Source of the DNA: Actinomycetota bacterium
GTDB taxonomy: Bacteria; Actinomycetota; CADDZG01; JAHWKV01; JAOPZY01
Assembly (NCBI GenBank): GCA_035765775.1
Contig: DASTWV010000032.1
Span: forward strand, 1 to 64,000
Direction of reading: 5' to 3'
Length of the DNA stretch: 64,000 nt
Of the stretch, positions 1 through 7,379 are shown piece after piece. The position numbers and the translations under genes were made by a program. Numbering within the stretch: the first letter of the stretch is position 1; the number at the start of each line of letters is the position of its first letter. A model generated the notes under the pieces. That model was not told the origin of the DNA. It saw only the letters and a list, made by a program, of their open reading frames with translations, and made no database searches.

Positions 1-325
1 CCAGGCGGCGGCCGAGAGCACGCCCGAGGTCCTCCTGGAGCGCCTCATGATCGCCGCCGGGCTGCCCCCGCCGGTGCGCCAGTTCACCCTGGCCCGGGAC
101 GGCAGGACCTACCGGGTGGATCTCAGCTACCCGGAGCTGAAGCTCGCCATCGAGTTCGACGGGTACCGGTACCACTGGGGAAGGAAGAAGTGGCGCCAGC
201 ACCTGGCGCGGAGCAACGTGTTGATGCTGTTGGGCTGGCGGGTGCTCCACATCACCTGGGACGACCTCGTGTTCCACCCCGAGAAGGTCGTCGCCCAGGT
301 CCGGGAGGCGCTCGGGATGAACTAG
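1..325 (+). CDS. C-terminal part of a DUF559 / AbiEi-type protein
   Basis: Only the 3' part of this gene is in the window: the frame is open from base 2 and ends at TAG 323-325, so the true start is off the left edge. The visible 107 residues contain RVDLSYPELKLAIEFDG followed by an R-rich helix, GWRVLHITWDDL and a C-terminal VREAL. This is the pattern of the DUF559 (Vsr/restriction-endonuclease-like) domain that often forms the C-terminus of actinobacterial AbiEi-antitoxin-like proteins. The Asp, Glu and Lys spacing is compatible with a PD-(D/E)XK core, but no activity is proven. The stop codon shares the palindrome CTAG with the stop of the convergent mutY gene, so the two genes overlap by 4 bases. 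A role in DNA or phage biology is inference from the family. Confidence 0.7.
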   Translation, partial: QAAAESTPEVLLERLMIAAGLPPPVRQFTLARDGRTYRVDLSYPELKLAIEFDGYRYHWGRKKWRQHLARSNVLMLLGWRVLHITWDDLVFHPEKVVAQVREALGMN

Positions 326-1203
326 CCGCCCAGGCGCACCCGGCCGTTGGGCTCCAGGGCCACCAGGCCCTCGGCCACCAGGGCGTCCACCGCAGCCGAC
401 ACCCGGGGGCCGGACTCGGCCCAGCGCCCGGCCAGTTCCCCCACCGGGAGGGAGGGCACCTGGCGGAGGGCCTCGACGATCCGGCCCCGGAGCTGGCGGG
501 TCGACCCGGCGAAGGGAGACGGCCGCCGGGTCGCGGCCGGGGCGGCGGCTGCCGTGCCCGCAACGCCGCCCGCTGCAGCGCCGCCCGCCCGCCGGAACCG
601 GCACGCGGACGCCAGCGGGCAACCCTCACAGCGGGGCACCGCCCGGCAATGCTCCCGGCCGAGGTCCATGAGGGCCTGGTTCCAGGCCCCAGGGTCCCGC
701 TCGTCCCGCCCGTCCAGCCATGCCTGGGCCTCGTCGGCCACCACCGAGGGCGTCACCTGGGACGCCGGGGCGCCCAGCCGGGCGCGGGCGACCACCCGGC
801 GAACGTTTACGTCGACCGCCGCCACGGGGACGCCGTAGGCGCACGAGGCCACCGCCGCCGCCGTGTAGGCCCCGACCCCGGGCAACCGGCGGAGCTCTCC
901 CACGGAGGAGGGGATGATCCCGCCGTGTGCCGCCACCACCTGCCCTGCCGACCGGTGCAGGGCGGCGGCCCGCCGGTTGTAGCCCAGCCCGGCCCACGCC
1001 CGGAGCACGGACGCCAAGTCAGCCGCCGCCAGCACCGAAACCGACGGGAATCCACCCATGAAGCGCTCCCACGACGGCACCACCCGGGCCACCTGGGTCT
1101 GCTGCAGCATCACCTCCGCCACCAGCACGCCGTACGGCGATGGCGCCGCCCGCCACGGGTAGGCCAGGCGCCGCGGCCCGTACCAGTCGAGGAGCTCCGT
1201 CAC
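322..1203 (-). CDS. mutY: A/G-specific adenine glycosylase MutY
   Basis: Base-excision repair glycosylase that removes adenine mispaired with 8-oxoguanine. The 293-residue product has the HhH-GPD fold: EVMLQQTQV with the catalytic Glu at about residue 30, the helix-hairpin-helix LPGVGAYTAAAV at 107-118 and the catalytic Asp in VDVNVRRV at 131. A [4Fe-4S] cysteine loop follows at C186, C192, C195 and C201. The first spacing is C-x5-C rather than the usual C-x6-C. There is no NUDIX-like C-terminal domain but a short winged-helix-like tail, as in other actinobacterial MutY. The start is GTG at 1203, the only start codon downstream of the mscL stop at 1212. It is the last gene of the long minus-strand run that begins at selD. 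Confidence 0.93.
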   Translation of the reverse strand: MTELLDWYGPRRLAYPWRAAPSPYGVLVAEVMLQQTQVARVVPSWERFMGGFPSVSVLAAADLASVLRAWAGLGYNRRAAALHRSAGQVVAAHGGIIPSSVGELRRLPGVGAYTAAAVASCAYGVPVAAVDVNVRRVVARARLGAPASQVTPSVVADEAQAWLDGRDERDPGAWNQALMDLGREHCRAVPRCEGCPLASACRFRRAGGAAAGGVAGTAAAAPAATRRPSPFAGSTRQLRGRIVEALRQVPSLPVGELAGRWAESGPRVSAAVDALVAEGLVALEPNGRVRLGG

Positions 1204-1211
1204 CGGTCGGA

Positions 1212-1661
1212 CTACTCGGCGGGAGCGGGTTCCACCAGAACCGGCGGCACCTCGGCGGTGCAGAACTTGCAGCGCCGGGCTTCCTTGGGGATCTCGCTCA
1301 GGCACTCCGGGCACGGCCGGGTCGCGACGGCGGGCTCCGGGGTGGGCTCCTGGTGGCGGCGGGCGATCAGCATGTTCACCGGCTTCACCACGAACAGGAA
1401 CACGGCCAGTGCGATGGACAGGAACGAGATCACCGCGTTGATGAAGTCGCCGTAGGCGAAGGCGCTCTTGCGCACGTGGAACGCAAGGTTCTGGAAGTTT
1501 GCCTTACCCGGTATGGCGATCAGCGGGGTCAGCAGGTCTTTGACGAGGGCGGTCACCACCGCCCCGAAGGCGGCGCCGATCACCACGGCCACCGCCAGGT
1601 CGATGACGTTGCCCCGCAGGACGAACTCCTTGAACTCGGTGCCTAAACCCTTGCCCGCCAC
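1212..1661 (-). CDS. mscL: Large-conductance mechanosensitive channel MscL
   Basis: Membrane-tension-gated pore that releases solutes during hypo-osmotic shock. The 149-residue protein begins with the amphipathic N-terminal segment (EFKEFVLRGNVIDLAVAVVI), with TM1 around residues 18-45 and TM2 around 72-98, separated by a short periplasmic loop. After TM2 comes a cytoplasmic tail with two CxxC pairs (CPEC and CKFC) resembling a zinc ribbon, which is not part of the minimal MscL channel. The GTG start at 1661 is preceded by a strong AAGGAGG ribosome site. It lies between rdgB and mutY on the same strand, probably co-transcribed. Confidence 0.95.
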   Translation of the reverse strand: MAGKGLGTEFKEFVLRGNVIDLAVAVVIGAAFGAVVTALVKDLLTPLIAIPGKANFQNLAFHVRKSAFAYGDFINAVISFLSIALAVFLFVVKPVNMLIARRHQEPTPEPAVATRPCPECLSEIPKEARRCKFCTAEVPPVLVEPAPAE

Positions 1662-1723
1662 CGGTCCCTCCTTCCCTCTGGTCGCCCGCTCCTCGGGACC
1701 CGTACGACGGGAGCCCCGAAACG

Positions 1724-2338
1724 CTACAAATTCTCCTCCAGTTGGCGGGCAATGTGCCGGAGGGCCTTGCCACGGTGGCTGATCGCGTCCTTTTCGCCGG
1801 CCGACAGCTCGGCCATCGTGCGGGTCTCGCCCTCGGGAATGAACCAGGGGTCGTAGCCGAAACCTCCTCTCCCCCGGGGGACAAAGCCGATCCGGCCCTC
1901 GCACACGCCCTCGCCCACCACCTCCGTGCCGTCCGGGCCGGCCAGGACCACGACGCACCGGTAGCGGGCTCCCCGGCCCTCGGCGGGCACGCCCTCCAGG
2001 GCGGCGACCAGTTTGGCATTGTTGGCGGTGTCGGTCGCATCCCGGCCCCCGCCGACCCCGGAGTAGCGCGCAGAGTGCACCCCGGGCGCCCCACCCAGGA
2101 AATCGACCTCGATCCCGGAGTCGTCAGCCAGCGTCGCCAGGCCCGTCCGCCGGCTGACGAAGAGCGCCTTCAGCCGGGCATTCTCCAGGTAGGTGGATCC
2201 GGTCTCCGCCACCTCCGGCCACTCCCCGACGTCGGCAGCGGTCAGCAGGGAGAAGGGCAGCCCCGCCAGGATCTGGCGCACCTCGACGATCTTGCCGGGG
2301 TTGGTCGAGGCGATCACCAGTCCGTCGCCTGGACCCAT
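1724..2338 (-). CDS. rdgB: XTP/dITP diphosphatase RdgB (HAM1 family)
   Basis: Hydrolyses non-canonical purine nucleoside triphosphates (XTP, dITP, ITP) to monophosphates, keeping them out of DNA and RNA. The product (about 204 residues) shows the family signatures: IASTNPGKIVEVRQIL at the N-terminus, ETGSTYLENARLKA, the metal-site LADDSGIEVDFL, SARYSG, GFGYDPWFIPEG and the C-terminal SHRGKALR. The ATG at 2338 lies inside a small tandem repeat that also contains the rph stop, and no good ribosome site is visible, so the exact start is uncertain by one or two codons. rph-rdgB adjacency is common in bacteria and also seen in M. tuberculosis (Rv1340-Rv1341). Confidence 0.94.
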   Translation of the reverse strand: MGPGDGLVIASTNPGKIVEVRQILAGLPFSLLTAADVGEWPEVAETGSTYLENARLKALFVSRRTGLATLADDSGIEVDFLGGAPGVHSARYSGVGGGRDATDTANNAKLVAALEGVPAEGRGARYRCVVVLAGPDGTEVVGEGVCEGRIGFVPRGRGGFGYDPWFIPEGETRTMAELSAGEKDAISHRGKALRHIARQLEENL

Positions 2339-2382
2339 CAAGCGGGACCCATCAAGCGGGGCCCATCAAGCAGGGATCAAGG
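2331..2382. repeat. 14-bp tandem repeats at the rph/rdgB junction
   Basis: On the plus strand the unit gggacccatcaagc occurs three times almost perfectly and once degenerately, spaced 14 bases. It covers the rdgB start codon, the spacer and the rph stop codon. Each unit carries a CAT, that is an ATG on the coding strand, but only the copy at 2336-2338 is in the rdgB frame. Probably a replication-slippage duplication that changed the translation-initiation region. Confidence 0.8.
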
Positions 2383-3099
2383 GGCCTGCAACGCCTTGCG
2401 CTGGGCGGCGACGATGGCCTCGATGCCGGTGGCCCCCAGGTCGATCATGGTCTGCAGCTCGGCCGGGCTGAACGGCTCGCCCTCGGCGGTGCCCTGGAGC
2501 TCCACGAAGCGGCCCGACGCCGTCATCACCAGGTTGAGGTCCACCTGGGCGGAGGAGTCCTCGACGTAGCACAGGTCCAAAGACGGCACCCCGTCCACGA
2601 TGCCCACGCTGACCGCCGCCACCTCCTCGCGCAGCGGCGACGCCTTCAGCTTCCCCGAAGCCACCAGCCCGGCGATGGCGTCCGCCAGGGCCACGTACGA
2701 CCCGGAGATCGACGCCGTGCGGGTGCCGCCGTCGGCCTGGAGCACGTCGCAGTCCAGCCAGATCGTGCGCTCCCCGAGGGCAGCGAAGTCGCACACCGAG
2801 CGCAGGGAACGGCCGATCAGGCGCTGGATCTCCATCGTCCGGCCGCTCTGCTTGCCTTTGGCCGCCTCCCGGGGGGTCCGGGTCTCGGTGGCCCGGGGCA
2901 GCATCGAGTACTCGGCGGTGACCCAGCCCTTGCCCTGGCCCCGGAGGAAGTCGGGCACCCGCTCCTCCACCGAAGCGGTCACCAGCACGCGGGTCCGCCC
3001 GGCCTCGTACAGGACCGAGCCCTCGGCAAAGTCGGTGTAGCCCCGGGTGATGGTGATGGGGCGCAGGTCGGAGGCCTCCCGCCCGTCAGCTCTATGCAC
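2377..3099 (-). CDS. rph: Ribonuclease PH
   Basis: Phosphorolytic 3'-5' exoribonuclease that trims tRNA 3' ends and degrades structured RNA. The 240-residue product is the normal length for the family, with [20 protein letters not shown] at the start, the arginine-rich [31 protein letters not shown] phosphate-binding region (residues about 68-100), [19 protein letters not shown] with the conserved Asp residues, and [14 protein letters not shown]. The GTG at 3099 is the likely start, with AGGG about 10 bases upstream. It follows the metallo-beta-lactamase gene after a short repeat-containing spacer and is followed by rdgB. Confidence 0.96.
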   Translation of the reverse strand: MHRADGREASDLRPITITRGYTDFAEGSVLYEAGRTRVLVTASVEERVPDFLRGQGKGWVTAEYSMLPRATETRTPREAAKGKQSGRTMEIQRLIGRSLRSVCDFAALGERTIWLDCDVLQADGGTRTASISGSYVALADAIAGLVASGKLKASPLREEVAAVSVGIVDGVPSLDLCYVEDSSAQVDLNLVMTASGRFVELQGTAEGEPFSPAELQTMIDLGATGIEAIVAAQRKALQAP

Positions 3100-3110
3100 C
3101 GGCGAACCCT

Positions 3111-3162
3111 ACACGGTCGGTACGAACGGGGTCACTACACACGGTCAGTGCACACGGTCAGT
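3111..3162. repeat. Three acacggtc(a/g)gt repeats upstream of rph
   Basis: The 11-mer acacggtcagt occurs at 3139-3149 and 3152-3162 (13-base period), with a one-mismatch copy at 3111-3121. The last copy overlaps the stop codon of the metallo-beta-lactamase gene (3158-3160). The block sits in the spacer just before the rph start, where a regulator or RNA element could act. No dyad symmetry is evident. Confidence 0.7.
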
Positions 3163-3916
3163 ACACAAGGATGCGCAAGTTGTCCGACGCCACGTCGATC
3201 TCGCCCCGGTACTCCCGGGCGGCCATCTCCCGGGACACCTTCGGGTCCCGGCCGGGCACGAGGTGGGACAGGAGCAGGTGTGAGACCTGGCACTGGAACG
3301 CCATCTCGCCCGCCTCGGTGGCGGTCATGTGCAGCTCCTGCAGCTCCTTGGTGGTCGTGTGCAGGCTGGCCTCGGCAATGAGGAGGTTGGCGCCCCACAC
3401 GAAGTCGATGACCGCGCGGCTGGGGCCGGTGTCGGCGGTGTAGGCCACCGTGCGCGCCTCGGCGGTCGCCCGGAGGGCGTAGCACTCGACCGGGTGCCGG
3501 GTCCGGCAGAAGCGCAGCTCGAAGTCGCCGATGTCGGGGATCAGCTTGTCATTGACCTCGACGAAGGACAGGTAGCCCCCGAAGGTGGCGTCCCCGTCGG
3601 GCAGCAGCCCGCCGAGGAACGCCGCTGCACCCGCCGGGGCATACACCGGCAGCCCCGCCGGCTCGCCCGCCTCCGGGCCGTAGCGCAGGGCGTAGAGGAA
3701 GGCGTACAGGTCGACGACATGATCGAGGTGCAGGTGGCTGAGCACGATGGCCGTCAGCTCCGAAGGCTTCACGTGACGCTGCAGGTTGCCGAACGAGCCC
3801 GGCCCGCAGTCCACCCACAGCCGCGTGTTCGCGGTCTTGAACAGGTAGCCCGAGCAGGCCGCTCCCGGTGCGGGGAAGGTCCCCGAGCCGCCCAGCACGA
3901 TCACCTCGTACGCCAT
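3158..3916 (-). CDS. MBL-fold metallohydrolase (RNase Z / class II phosphodiesterase-like)
   Basis: 252-residue metallo-beta-lactamase-fold protein with the metal signature SHLHLDHVVD (residues about 60-69), a further His in RTRHPVEC (141), Asp in YTADTGPS and a C-terminal SHLVPGRDP. The position between murI and rph matches Rv1339 of M. tuberculosis, described as an atypical class II cyclic-nucleotide phosphodiesterase. By homology this one may hydrolyse cyclic nucleotides or process RNA; the substrate cannot be read from sequence. The ATG at 3916 overlaps the end of murI by 16 bases, so translation is probably coupled. The lack of RNase Z exosite features makes tRNA 3' processing less likely. 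Confidence 0.85.
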   Translation of the reverse strand: MAYEVIVLGGSGTFPAPGAACSGYLFKTANTRLWVDCGPGSFGNLQRHVKPSELTAIVLSHLHLDHVVDLYAFLYALRYGPEAGEPAGLPVYAPAGAAAFLGGLLPDGDATFGGYLSFVEVNDKLIPDIGDFELRFCRTRHPVECYALRATAEARTVAYTADTGPSRAVIDFVWGANLLIAEASLHTTTKELQELHMTATEAGEMAFQCQVSHLLLSHLVPGRDPKVSREMAAREYRGEIDVASDNLRILVY

Positions 3917-4713
3917 GGCACCGCCTCCACCTCGCGCAGCTCCGGCAAAAACCGGGAGCCTACCTCCCGGAACTGCTCGGGGTCGCCGGAGACCATGAAG
4001 CGCCGGGTGCCCAGCTCGGCGACCCGGCGGAGCAGGTCCTCGGAGACCAGCCGGGCATACACGTCGCGGGCGACCGCATCCGCCGACGAGATCAGCTCGA
4101 CATCCCCCTTGGTCACCCAGTGGAGCACGCCCTTCAGCAGCGGGTAGTGCGTGCAGCCCAGGATCAGCGTGTCCACGCCCGCGGCCAGCAGCGGCGCGAG
4201 GTAGCCCTCGGCCAGGCCGATCAGCTCCTCGGAAAACGTGTCGCCCGCCTCCACCCGGTCGACGAAGGCCGGGCAGGCCTGGCAGAGCACCTCGAGGTCG
4301 TCCCGGGCGGCGGCCAGCGCCCGCTGGTAGGCCCCGCTGCCCACGGTCACCGGGGTCGCCAGGACGCCGACCCGCCGGTTGTGGGTGGCCCGGGCGGCGG
4401 TCCGCACCGCGGGCTGGATCACCCCGATCACCGGCACGTCGTAGCGCTCGGCGGCCTCCCCGGCCGCGGCGGCGGTCATGGCGTTGCACGCGATCACCAG
4501 CATCTTCACGTCCTGGGCGGACATGAGGTCCATGATCTGGAAGGCGAAGGAGCGGACCTCCTCGACGGTCCGCGGGCCGTAGGGTGCGCGGGCGGTGTCG
4601 CCGAAGTAAGCGAGGTGCTCCTGGGGGAGCAGCTCCTCCAGCGCCCGCACCACGGTGAGCCCCCCGACCCCGGAGTCGAAGACCCCGATGGGCCGGTTCT
4701 GCCGGGCACTCAC
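3901..4713 (-). CDS. murI: Glutamate racemase MurI
   Basis: Interconverts L- and D-glutamate to supply D-Glu for peptidoglycan. The 270-residue product shows IGVFDSGVGGLTV at residues 9-21, FGDTARAPYG, the first catalytic cysteine in VIACNAMTA (C76) and the second in LILGCTHYP (C187). The GTG at 4713 lies 8 bases after the cysM stop. Codons upstream of it would run into cysM, so this start is favoured. The context cysM-murI-MBL-rph matches M. tuberculosis except that the rhomboid gene (Rv1337) that sits between cysM and murI there is absent. Confidence 0.96.
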   Translation of the reverse strand: MSARQNRPIGVFDSGVGGLTVVRALEELLPQEHLAYFGDTARAPYGPRTVEEVRSFAFQIMDLMSAQDVKMLVIACNAMTAAAAGEAAERYDVPVIGVIQPAVRTAARATHNRRVGVLATPVTVGSGAYQRALAAARDDLEVLCQACPAFVDRVEAGDTFSEELIGLAEGYLAPLLAAGVDTLILGCTHYPLLKGVLHWVTKGDVELISSADAVARDVYARLVSEDLLRRVAELGTRRFMVSGDPEQFREVGSRFLPELREVEAVPWRTR

Positions 4714-4720
4714 AGCCCGG

Positions 4721-5653
4721 TCACCAGGGCATGTACTCCACGTCGGTGGCCGCCTGCTCGACCTCCTTGGTCCAGATCGACGTGGAGAGGTACTTCCAGC
4801 CCCCGTCGGCGAACAGGCACACGATGTCGCCCTCGTCGATCCCCATGGCGACGCGCCGGGCCACATGCACCGTCGCCCCCGCCGAGATCCCGCAGAAGAT
4901 CCCCTCCTGGGCCAGGACCCGCCGGGTGAGGCGGACCGAGTCCTCGGCGTTGACCTTGAACCGGCGATCGAGCATCTTCTCGTCGAACACCGGCGGGATG
5001 AACCCGTCCGCCATCGAGCGCAGGCCGTAGACCAGGTCGCCCTGCTGGGGCTCGGCGGCCACCACCTGCACCTCCGGGCGGTGCTCCTTGAGGTAGCGCC
5101 CCACGCCGGTCAGCGTCCCGCCGGTGCCCAGGCCGGCCACGAAGTGCGTGATCTGCGGGCAGTCCCGGACGATCTCCGGGGCGGTGGTGGCGTAGTGCGC
5201 CCCGGGGTTGGCCGGGTTGCCGTACTGGTAGAGCATCAAGAAGGTGGGGTCGTCGGCGGCCATCTGCTCGGCCACCCGGATGGCGCCGTTGGAGCCGTAC
5301 TCGCCGTCGGTGAGCTTGATCTGGGCACCGTAGGCGGCGATGAGGTCCCGGCGCTCGGCCGAGGCGGTCTCCGGCATGACGCACATGAGCGGGTAGCCCC
5401 GGCGCCGCGCCAGGAAGGCCAGCGAGATCCCGGTGTTGCCCGAGGTGGGCTCCAGCAGGCGGCGCTCCGGGGTCAGCTCGCCCGAGGCCTCGGCGGCATC
5501 CAGCATGGCCCGGGCGATGCGGTCCTTGAGCGACCCGGTGGGGTTCTGGCCCTCCAGCTTGGCCCAGATGCGCACGCCGGGCTTGGGCGACATGCTCGGC
5601 AGGCCTACCAGCGGGGTGTTGCCGACCAGCCCGGAGATGTCGTCGAAGCGCAT
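4721..5653 (-). CDS. cysM: CysO-dependent cysteine synthase CysM (O-phosphoserine sulfhydrylase type)
   Basis: PLP enzyme of the cysteine synthase family, 310 residues. The PLP lysine is K43 in NPTGSLKDR, the substrate loop is PTSGNTGISL (about residues 89-98), and the phosphate cup is GLGTGGTLTG (about 174-183). The immediately upstream gene encodes a Gly-Gly-ending sulfur carrier and a JAMM protease follows the same pattern. The enzyme therefore most likely uses thiocarboxylated CysO and O-phosphoserine to form a CysO-cysteine adduct, as shown for M. tuberculosis CysM (Rv1336). ATG at 5653; 24 bases separate it from cysO. Classical use of sulfide and O-acetylserine is the alternative. Confidence 0.93.
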   Translation of the reverse strand: MRFDDISGLVGNTPLVGLPSMSPKPGVRIWAKLEGQNPTGSLKDRIARAMLDAAEASGELTPERRLLEPTSGNTGISLAFLARRRGYPLMCVMPETASAERRDLIAAYGAQIKLTDGEYGSNGAIRVAEQMAADDPTFLMLYQYGNPANPGAHYATTAPEIVRDCPQITHFVAGLGTGGTLTGVGRYLKEHRPEVQVVAAEPQQGDLVYGLRSMADGFIPPVFDEKMLDRRFKVNAEDSVRLTRRVLAQEGIFCGISAGATVHVARRVAMGIDEGDIVCLFADGGWKYLSTSIWTKEVEQAATDVEYMPW

Positions 5654-5677
5654 TGCGAGATCTGGTGCGGGGCCGGG

Positions 5678-5953
5678 CTAGCCTCCGGCGACGGCCGGCA
5701 GGATCGAAAGCACGTCGCCGTCCCTCAGCGGGGTGTCCAGGCCCTCGAGGTAGCGGACATCCTCGTCGTTGAGGTAGACGTTGACGAACTTGTGGAGCTC
5801 GCCGTCCTCGCCCAGCAGCTGCTCGCCGAGGCCGGGGTACTGGGCGATCAGCTCGGAGACGACGTCGCGCAGCGCCCCGGAGGGGGCGCTCAGCTTGCTG
5901 GCGCCGCCTACGTTGGGGCGGAGGACAGCGGGGATCCGGACATCGACGGCCAT
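5678..5953 (-). CDS. cysO: Sulfur carrier protein CysO (ThiS/MoaD family)
   Basis: 91-residue beta-grasp, ubiquitin-like protein ending in AVAGG. The C-terminal Gly-Gly is where a thiocarboxylate is formed to donate sulfur to CysM. Conserved features are VRIPAVLRP at the N-terminus, FVNVYLNDEDVRYLEGLDT in the middle and LRDGDVLSILPAVAGG at the end. It is placed directly upstream of cysM and in the same run as the JAMM protease gene, as in the mycobacterial mec-cysO-cysM set. The MoeZ-type activating enzyme that would load sulfur is not in this window. ATG at 5953. Confidence 0.9.
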   Translation of the reverse strand: MAVDVRIPAVLRPNVGGASKLSAPSGALRDVVSELIAQYPGLGEQLLGEDGELHKFVNVYLNDEDVRYLEGLDTPLRDGDVLSILPAVAGG

Positions 5954-5969
5954 TGCGGGAGTGACCCTA

Positions 5970-6893
5970 TCACCGAGCCGCGCGTAGTTGGCCGCGCACC
6001 AGGTTGCCCGACGGGTCCCGGAAAAACGCCCCGCCGTCGTCCTCGTCGAGGCCCACGCCGGCGTCCTGGAGCCTGCCCAGCACCTCGCCGAGGGCGGTGG
6101 CGTCGGGCAGCTCGACGGTATAGCGGCGCAGCCCTGAGGCGGTCCGGGGAGCCGGCGGAGCCCCCTCGCCCGCCCAGGTGTTGAGGCCGAGGTGGTGGTG
6201 GTAGCCGCCCGCCGACACGAAGGCGGCGCCCCACCGGTCGGCCACCCCCATGATGTCGAAGCCCAGCAGCCCGTGGTAGAAGCCGACAGCCTCGCCCAGG
6301 TTGGCGATGTGCAGGTGGACGTGGCCCATGTAGGTTTCCTCGGGGAGCGGGTCGCCCAGGGCGTCGCCCGGCTGCAGTTCGTCGAAGAGGGCGTCGAGGT
6401 CGATGGGGTCCCGGCCGGAGCGCAGGGTGCCGTTGGCGTCCCGGGCCACGAACATCCCGTTGGCGAAGCCGAACTCGCCGTCCTCGGGCGACTCGCAGTA
6501 GATCTCGATGCCGTTGCCATCGGGGTCCCAGAGGTAGTCGGACTTGGTCATGACGTGGTCGGTGGGCGAGTTCGGGTAGCGCAGCGACATCAGCCGCCCG
6601 ATCACCCGGGCCAGCTCCCGCCGGCTGGGCAGCACCAGGGCCAGGTGGTACAGGCCCGTGGTGCGGTCGGGCACGGGGCGGTCGGCCCCCGGGTGCAGCA
6701 CGACGTAGGGCGTGCCCCCCGCCCCCATGACGATGGACTCGTCCTCGCCGCCGGGCAGCTCGGCCAGCCCCACGACGTCCCGGTAGAAGTCCCGGGCGGT
6801 GGCGCCGTCGGTGACACCCAGGTGGACGGCCCCGACGCCGGTGGCCGGGGCGATCGAGAACTGTTTGGTCTCTGTAGTTGCGGTCTCGTTCAT
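5970..6893 (-). CDS. Two-domain VOC (glyoxalase/extradiol dioxygenase-like) protein
   Basis: About 307 residues forming two vicinal-oxygen-chelate domains (about residues 15-130 and 185-300), resembling CatE/BphC-type catechol 2,3-dioxygenases. Likely metal ligands are His in AVHLGVTD, His in LYHLALVLPS and Glu in DGNGIEIYCE of the first half. The second half has MGHVHLHIAN and GGYHHHLGLNTW but ends in GNLVRGQ without the usual Glu. The substrate is unknown. It is inserted between mec and cysO, an unusual place for a ring-cleavage enzyme. ATG 6893 or 6908 are both possible; neither has a clear ribosome site. Confidence 0.85.
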   Translation of the reverse strand: MNETATTETKQFSIAPATGVGAVHLGVTDGATARDFYRDVVGLAELPGGEDESIVMGAGGTPYVVLHPGADRPVPDRTTGLYHLALVLPSRRELARVIGRLMSLRYPNSPTDHVMTKSDYLWDPDGNGIEIYCESPEDGEFGFANGMFVARDANGTLRSGRDPIDLDALFDELQPGDALGDPLPEETYMGHVHLHIANLGEAVGFYHGLLGFDIMGVADRWGAAFVSAGGYHHHLGLNTWAGEGAPPAPRTASGLRRYTVELPDATALGEVLGRLQDAGVGLDEDDGGAFFRDPSGNLVRGQLRAAR

Positions 6894-6944
6894 GCAGGGT
6901 GAAACCATGGGCGGGGATCGTTCATTCCCGCGCTACCTGCGGCC

Positions 6945-7379
6945 CTACCGGACGACGACCTCCACCTCTTCCACCTCGCCGGTCGGGTCCCGCCAGTCCT
7001 GCTTGTGGATGAGGTAGCCCTTGGAGTACGGCTGCGCCCGGTCCTCCAGCGAGACGATCACGAACACCGAGTCCGGGTAGTGCGCCTCCCGGATGTCGGT
7101 GGGCGACGGGTAGGCCCGGGTGGCCACGTGGGAGTGGAAGATCGAGGAGACCTCGAGGTCCCGGTCGTCGATGTCCCGCAGGGCGGCGATCATCTCGCGG
7201 TCGTCGGGCTTGTAGAACACGGGCGAGGCGGCGGCGTTGGTGAGCCGGTAAATCCGCTCCACCACCCCGTCCCTCCCGCCCAGGAACCCGCACGCCTCAT
7301 TGGGCAGGCCGTCCATGCAGTAGGCCACCATCGAGTCGTAGATGTCCTGCGGGATGACCAGCTGCTTGGGGGCGGTCAT
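6945..7379 (-). CDS. mec: JAMM/MPN metalloprotease Mec-like (CysO-cysteine peptidase)
   Basis: 144-residue zinc isopeptidase of the JAMM (Mov34/MPN/PAD-1) family. The complete motif is visible: Glu28 in NEACGFLGG, then HSH (H82, H84) followed by seven residues, Ser92, two residues and Asp95. In M. tuberculosis the equivalent enzyme (Rv1334) cleaves cysteine from the CysO-cysteine adduct made by CysM; the same role is inferred here from the presence of cysO and cysM just downstream. The ATG at 7379 overlaps the selD stop by 4 bases (ATGA), so expression is coupled to selenophosphate synthetase. Confidence 0.88.
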   Translation of the reverse strand: MTAPKQLVIPQDIYDSMVAYCMDGLPNEACGFLGGRDGVVERIYRLTNAAASPVFYKPDDREMIAALRDIDDRDLEVSSIFHSHVATRAYPSPTDIREAHYPDSVFVIVSLEDRAQPYSKGYLIHKQDWRDPTGEVEEVEVVVR

